Of a stretch of 10,382 nucleotides of DNA, positions 6,724-10,382 are shown one piece after another. Under the pieces are notes generated by a model. It was not told the origin of the DNA. It saw nothing but the letters and a program-made list of their open reading frames with translations, and searched no databases. Origin of the DNA: Candidatus Latescibacterota bacterium (lineage in GTDB: Bacteria; JAAXHH01; JABIQT01); NCBI GenBank assembly GCA_018667995.1, contig JABIQT010000368.1, forward strand, positions 1 through 10,382, read 5' to 3'. Made by a program: the position numbers and the translations under genes. Each line of letters starts with the position of its first letter. The stretch's first letter is position 1.

Positions 6724-7857
6724 GTGCATCAGATGTTTGACACGACGTGGGGCGGAGCGACTGTCGCTGGTGCCGTGACTCTGGCGATCATCATGTTCAT
6801 CTGCGGACGGGTTTCCGTCACACGGTCATCCTCTGTGATGTCACTCCGTCGCAGGATCGCCGAGAAACAGAGTGCCGAAAGACTCGGCAAGTTTGTCAGC
6901 GATCCCCAGGAAGTCCAAGCGCTGGCGCAGGCATATGCGGATCCCCGGAAGGCTGAGAGCGAACTGCCGCAATACCCGTGGGATATCAAATTGACACCGA
7001 CGCCCTTCGTAGGCGTCATGCCGATGCGGCAGTCACGTGAGCATGTACAGGTCAATGACCAACACTTTCGATCACCTACAAGCATTCCCATTGAAAAACC
7101 GGCGGGTGAGGATCGGGTGTTTCTCGTTGGAGGTTCGACCGCATTTGGTGTTGGCGTGCCAGATGATGGTACGGTTGCAGTCTTTCTCGAGGCTCACCTC
7201 GATCAGGTTCGCAACCGAGCGAGCGTCACGACCGCGGCGTGCCCCGCGTGGGCATCGACCCATGAGCGGATACTCATTGAGAACGTCCTGGCCGTGATGG
7301 CGCCAGATGCGGTCGTTTGTCTATCAGGCTTCAACGAGGCTCACTGGGCGTGGAATCGTAGGAACGTCCGCTGGTTCAATACCTATGGTGACGAACACTT
7401 CAACGAGTGCATCAATTTTTCACGAGCGTTTGTCGGTCATAGTCGTATCCAGGAATCTCAGCCACAACTGGATACCGAGCCGTCTCCGCAGGAGGTCGCA
7501 GACGTGTTGTCTGCGAACGTGCACCTCGCAGCTGTAGCACTGACCAGAACTGGATGCCCCAAATATGTGTTTGCGCTTCAGCCCTGCATGCCTGTTACCG
7601 AAAAGGAGCTCACAGAGCGAGAAGCCACGCGATTCGCCGTTTGGCATCCGGTACAGGTGGAGTACTACAGAGCGTGCTACGAGAGTATCAGAGATTCGCT
7701 TGGCGACCTCGCAGGCAGGATGGACGGATTCCAGTTCGTGGACTGCAGCAGGGTCTTTGATGATCTCTCATCACAAGACGAAATTTTCATCGACGGCAGT
7801 CACTGCGGTGATCGAGGCAACCGGATGGTTGCCGAACGAATCGCCGGGGATTGGTAG
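6724..7857 (+). CDS. Membrane-anchored SGNH/GDSL hydrolase-like protein
   Basis: From GTG 6724 this protein has 377 residues: an N-terminal membrane anchor (about 11-30, GAVTLAIIMFICGRV), a spacer, then an SGNH-type domain. Block I is VFLVGGSTAFGVGV (132-145) with likely nucleophile S138. GFNE (202-205) stands in for the block III Gly-x-Asn-Asp. The C-terminal FIDGSHCGDRGNRMVAERI (355-373) supplies the Asp357/His360 pair. Family members are esterases, deacetylases or acyltransferases. In this setting, removing or adding acyl groups on the glycan is a reasonable inference, probably on the outer side of the inner membrane. Start choice: the frame opens at GTG 6685 without a ribosome site, GTG 6724 has AGGAAG 9 nt upstream, and ATG 6733 is also possible. 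The fold is fairly sure; catalytic activity is not shown. Confidence 0.8.
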   Translation: MHQMFDTTWGGATVAGAVTLAIIMFICGRVSVTRSSSVMSLRRRIAEKQSAERLGKFVSDPQEVQALAQAYADPRKAESELPQYPWDIKLTPTPFVGVMPMRQSREHVQVNDQHFRSPTSIPIEKPAGEDRVFLVGGSTAFGVGVPDDGTVAVFLEAHLDQVRNRASVTTAACPAWASTHERILIENVLAVMAPDAVVCLSGFNEAHWAWNRRNVRWFNTYGDEHFNECINFSRAFVGHSRIQESQPQLDTEPSPQEVADVLSANVHLAAVALTRTGCPKYVFALQPCMPVTEKELTEREATRFAVWHPVQVEYYRACYESIRDSLGDLAGRMDGFQFVDCSRVFDDLSSQDEIFIDGSHCGDRGNRMVAERIAGDW

Positions 7858-7880
7858 GTAGCGTGGCGACAGCAAATCAT

Positions 7881-7885
7881 GGGAG
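7881..7885 (+). promoter_or_regulatory. Shine-Dalgarno GGGAG deciding the radical SAM start
   Basis: GGGAG lies 5 nt before ATG 7891. The in-frame ATG at 7879 would place this site inside the coding region and has no good site of its own, so 7891 is preferred. Confidence 0.55.
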
Positions 7886-7890
7886 TCCTG

Positions 7891-9078
7891 ATGCGTAAGA
7901 GACTCGTTTACAACATCGAGATCAATACGACCTGTAATCTCGTTTGCCCTTCATGTCCAAATGGGTACGTGTCGCAGTGGCGACGGGGGCAGCGTATGTC
8001 CGTCGAGTTGTACGAGAGAATCCTTTCAAAGGCTCAATCTGAATCTGACATAGAGGCCATCTACCTCTATGTGTGGAATGAACCTCTCCTCCATCCCGAA
8101 CTACCCGAGATACTCCAACTCTCGGCGGAGCGCGGTGTGCGACCGAGTTTGAGTACGAATCTCAATCTGATACCAAAATGGATGCGTGAGGTGCTGAGCG
8201 CTGATCCGACGAGTATTCGGATCTCCATGTCAGGGTTCAAGCAGGACACATACGGGATCACTCACGCGGGAGGAGATGCCGACGAGGTCAAGAAGAATAT
8301 GGGAATACTGGCCGACCTTCATGAGGAGGTCGGTTCACGTACCTCGATCGAAGTCCTGTTCCACAGGTATGCCCACAATCTTGCCGACGAGGCGCCGCTG
8401 CGTGACTTCGCCCAGAAGCTGGGATTCAGTTTCAGCTCAATCTGGGGGATCATCATGCCGATCGAGAAGAATCTTGAGATGATTCAACAGGAGACTGTCG
8501 CTCAGGAGAGTGAGCCTGCAAAGTCACTCTCCGGGCTTGTGCTTCTCAATTCCAGGGACATCCTACCGCAGTTGCAGCACAACCCGAGTACCAATTGCAG
8601 CCTACTGGACGATCAAGTGACGATCGACGCAGCGGGAAACACCGTTCTGTGCTGTGCCGTCAGCGACTTCGACCAAGGCCGGATCAGCTCATTCGTCGAC
8701 ACGTCGCTCGAGGAAATCGTCGGCTTGAAGAGTCGGCACGACTTGTGTGGCCCGTGCATGTCCAACGGCCTTCACGATTTTGTTACCTACAGCGGCGGCA
8801 AGTTCGATGAGTTCGCCCTGCAACGCCTTGGAGATTTGGCTACAGAAGGTGTGGCTGATGCGAAGGAGGTCATCCGATTCCTGACCGATACAGCCACATC
8901 GTTATCCAAACAAAATGAGACTCTGCAGTCGGCCTGTGATGAGCGTCTTCATGTGATTGAAGAACTGGCGACAGCGGCGGACGAGCGTGGCGTGTTGGTT
9001 GAGAGACTTGATGCCGAGTGCACATCGCTGCGAAAGCACATCGGCGAACTGGAAGCGGGACGGCCCAATGAATCGTGA
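7891..9078 (+). CDS. Radical SAM protein with SPASM-like C-terminal cysteines and coiled-coil tail
   Basis: This 395-residue protein has CNLVCPSC (C15, C19, C22), the CxxxCxxC loop that binds the [4Fe-4S] cluster for S-adenosylmethionine cleavage, close to the N-terminus as in SPASM-type enzymes. YLYVWNEPLLHPEL (58-71) is the GGEP-like SAM contact, in the form WNEP. A second cysteine set (C236, CC 254-255, C286, C289, with CGPC) follows VTIDAAGNTVLCC and suggests an auxiliary cluster. From about 325 to 388 the chain becomes helical and charged, with ERLHVIEELATAADERG resembling the tail of the sulfotransferase at 1565. In a polysaccharide operon it might modify a sugar or a carrier, but radical SAM/SPASM proteins are diverse and no substrate can be named. 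Its stop overlaps the next gene by 11 nt. Confidence 0.87.
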   Translation: MRKRLVYNIEINTTCNLVCPSCPNGYVSQWRRGQRMSVELYERILSKAQSESDIEAIYLYVWNEPLLHPELPEILQLSAERGVRPSLSTNLNLIPKWMREVLSADPTSIRISMSGFKQDTYGITHAGGDADEVKKNMGILADLHEEVGSRTSIEVLFHRYAHNLADEAPLRDFAQKLGFSFSSIWGIIMPIEKNLEMIQQETVAQESEPAKSLSGLVLLNSRDILPQLQHNPSTNCSLLDDQVTIDAAGNTVLCCAVSDFDQGRISSFVDTSLEEIVGLKSRHDLCGPCMSNGLHDFVTYSGGKFDEFALQRLGDLATEGVADAKEVIRFLTDTATSLSKQNETLQSACDERLHVIEELATAADERGVLVERLDAECTSLRKHIGELEAGRPNES

Positions 9079-10382
9079 TACGATGACCGGCTCACCGTTC
9101 TTTTCGATCGGTCTTACCACCTACGACAGAGTCGATCTGCTCCGCGAGAGCGTACAATCCGTACTGGCGCAGTCCTTCGGTGATTTTGAGATCATCATTG
9201 GAAACGACGGCTCGGACAGGACACTTACCAGCGCCGATCTACAAACCGATGATCCCCGTATTCGGATCGTCAACAACGAAGAGACGCTTGGCCAGGTCGG
9301 TAACTGGCGTGCACTGCTTGGCGCTGCACGCGGCACATACTTCGGGTGGATCGCAGATGATGATCTGTACGCCCCGGATCTCCTGAAGGCCTGCCATAAG
9401 GCTTTGGAAGGGCACGGACGCCCCGAGGGAGTGTTCACCGCTTTCACGCTCTTGGAAGGAACCGACAGCACGCCACCCAGTCCAGGATTCTCCGGAAAGA
9501 TAGATGTGTGCTCCGGCCACGACCTGGTCACAGGATATTTGCTGGACGAACTGCCGCTACTGGGCAATATGGGTTTCTTTCGTCCGAATTTCCTGAAGAA
9601 CTGCGTTCCGTGGGAACAGATGGAGTGTCCTGGTATTGCTCTGTTTAGAGAATATCTGTTCGTCCTTGGCAGCATAGGAGCCGAGAAAGTCTTGTATCTG
9701 CCAGACCCCTTGGTCATCTACAGAGATCACGCCGATTCATGGGGCAGCTCAAATACGAACGTGGCACAATACATCGAAGCCGGTCAGTGGTTGGTGGAGC
9801 AAGGCAGCCACATGCTGCAGGCCATTGCGGACCCTCGTGTTCGATGGCAGATGACGCTCCTCCTGTTCCATCTTGCTCTTCGACAACTCGTGCAGAAACG
9901 AAAGAACGCAAGCTTCAACCTCGATGTTCGGGGTCTCATGCGTGATTTTCTGAAAGCTGATGAATCAAGTCCGGCTGACGAGCTCTCTCGACGTGTTTAC
10001 CTGGCCCTTAGCGGCCAGTATGCAGACGCTGAGGTCAGTCGAATTGAGAAGGAAGTTGAGATACATGAGAAGGAACTTGAGATACATGAGAAGGAAGTTG
10101 AGATACATGAGAAGGAACTTGAGATACATGAGAAGGAAGTTGAGATACATGAGATGGGCGCGGAGGCCAGCAAGCGGAGTCTAAAGGTTGAGAGCCTGAC
10201 CGAGGAGTCGGGAGGCCTTCAGGATCAGCTGGAAGCCACCTCCGCAGAGTTGAAAGCGATCTCCCTGGAGGCAACGAGGCGCCAGGATCAGTTGGAAGTT
10301 GCCACGGAGGAGGCGGAAAACCGTCAGCAGATCATCAACAAGATCCAGAAGACCAATCAAGAGTTGATCCAAACGATTGACC
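9068..10382 (+). CDS. Family 2 glycosyltransferase with long repeat-bearing helical tail (partial, 3' end outside window)
   Basis: The frame from ATG 9068 stays open to the window end (438 codons visible). Residues 11-220 form a GT2 domain: FSIGLTTYDRVDLL (12-25), IIIGNDGSD (42-50) for nucleotide binding, WIADDDLY (94-101) as the metal-binding acidic motif, and a later FREYLF (193-198) followed by YRDHADSW (218-225). A helical region (about 230-325) leads into a very charged tail: five copies of the heptad EKE(V/L)EIH at 327-361, then a Glu/Gln/Leu-rich stretch with QDQLE repeated 21 residues apart (385 and 406), still running at 438. The start overlaps the radical SAM stop; GCGGGA lies about 7 nt upstream, and ATG 9083 is a weaker alternative. 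Acceptor and donor are unknown. The unseen end may hold a further domain. Confidence 0.9.
   Translation, partial: MNRDTMTGSPFFSIGLTTYDRVDLLRESVQSVLAQSFGDFEIIIGNDGSDRTLTSADLQTDDPRIRIVNNEETLGQVGNWRALLGAARGTYFGWIADDDLYAPDLLKACHKALEGHGRPEGVFTAFTLLEGTDSTPPSPGFSGKIDVCSGHDLVTGYLLDELPLLGNMGFFRPNFLKNCVPWEQMECPGIALFREYLFVLGSIGAEKVLYLPDPLVIYRDHADSWGSSNTNVAQYIEAGQWLVEQGSHMLQAIADPRVRWQMTLLLFHLALRQLVQKRKNASFNLDVRGLMRDFLKADESSPADELSRRVYLALSGQYADAEVSRIEKEVEIHEKELEIHEKEVEIHEKELEIHEKEVEIHEMGAEASKRSLKVESLTEESGGLQDQLEATSAELKAISLEATRRQDQLEVATEEAENRQQIINKIQKTNQELIQTID
10046..10150 (+). repeat. Five in-frame 21-bp tandem repeats encoding EKE(V/L)EIH
   Basis: Five adjacent 21-bp units are identical except for one base that alternates GTT, CTT, GTT, CTT, GTT, coding Val, Leu, Val, Leu, Val. 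The array is therefore 2.5 copies of a 42-bp higher-order unit. It is exactly in frame in the glycosyltransferase gene. The next codons (GAG ATG) look like a decayed continuation. The identity between units points to recent slippage or recombination, and copy number may vary between strains. Confidence 0.95.
10220..10298 (+). repeat. Two copies of a 16-bp QDQLE-coding motif 63 bp apart
   Basis: CAGGATCAGCTGGAAG at 10220-10235 recurs at 10283-10298 with one change (C to T). The spacing is 63 bp, or 21 residues, exactly three heptads. The DNA between is not obviously repeated, so this looks like an older, decayed internal duplication in the glycosyltransferase tail. Confidence 0.6.

Noticed and set aside
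9121-9717. 198-residue antisense frame across the second GT2 gene
   Set aside because: The + strand has NDGSD and ADDD motifs in correct GT2 order; the antisense product has no recognisable features.
10046-10150. Possible CRISPR array or DNA-binding iterons
   Set aside because: The units are directly adjacent without spacers, multiples of three in length, and in frame within a long coding region.
9960-10274. Repeat-containing frames on both strands (RRKLRYM-type and SHVSQLP-type repeats)
   Set aside because: They arise because a 21-bp repeat stays open in several frames. Only the glycosyltransferase frame continues a catalytic domain.

Overview
The window is one strand-uniform, very compact gene cluster for making, modifying and exporting a bacterial surface polysaccharide (O-antigen or exopolysaccharide type). 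Every convincing gene lies on the + strand. Many neighbours overlap at stop/start junctions (TTGA at 89-92; ATGA at 2536, 3327, 4091 and 5401; an 11-nt overlap at 9068). This suggests one long, translationally coupled operon that begins before the window and continues past it. No promoter, terminator, RNA gene, mobile element or CRISPR array could be supported.

Layout: the tail of an upstream gene (1-92); a membrane phosphoglycosyl transferase that would start the glycan on undecaprenyl phosphate (89-1528); a PAPS-type sulfotransferase with an added C-terminal coiled coil (1565-2539); the ABC exporter permease Wzm (2536-3330); a GT2 glycosyltransferase (3327-4094); the exporter ATPase Wzt with a C-terminal glycan-binding-type domain (4091-5404); an unclear stretch of about 360 nt holding two small candidate genes, one encoding a 45-residue single-pass membrane protein (5401-5762); a second, divergent sulfotransferase (about 5767-6645); a membrane-anchored SGNH/GDSL protein (about 6724-7857); a radical SAM protein with a SPASM-like cysteine region and a coiled-coil tail (7891-9078); and a second GT2 glycosyltransferase with a long, repeat-bearing helical tail that runs off the window (9068-10382).

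Inferred cooperation: the phosphoglycosyl transferase loads the first sugar phosphate, the GT2 enzymes (with others outside the window) extend the chain, the sulfotransferases and perhaps the SGNH and radical SAM proteins decorate it, and Wzm/Wzt move the lipid-linked chain across the inner membrane. The most unusual feature is that three unrelated enzymes (sulfotransferase, radical SAM protein, glycosyltransferase) carry C-terminal coiled-coil-like tails. Two of these tails share a recognisable VIEEL-type motif. The third contains a near-perfect in-frame 21-bp tandem repeat. This hints at a scaffolded assembly, or a length-measuring device, acting on a sulfated glycan.

Organism: a bacterium, most likely Gram-negative, because the initiating transferase is paired with a Wzm/Wzt exporter whose ATPase has a C-terminal domain. 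Base composition looks moderately GC-rich by eye (not computed). Sulfotransferases and coiled-coil-tailed enzymes would fit marine or aquatic lineages such as Planctomycetota or Proteobacteria, but the sequence alone does not settle the phylum.
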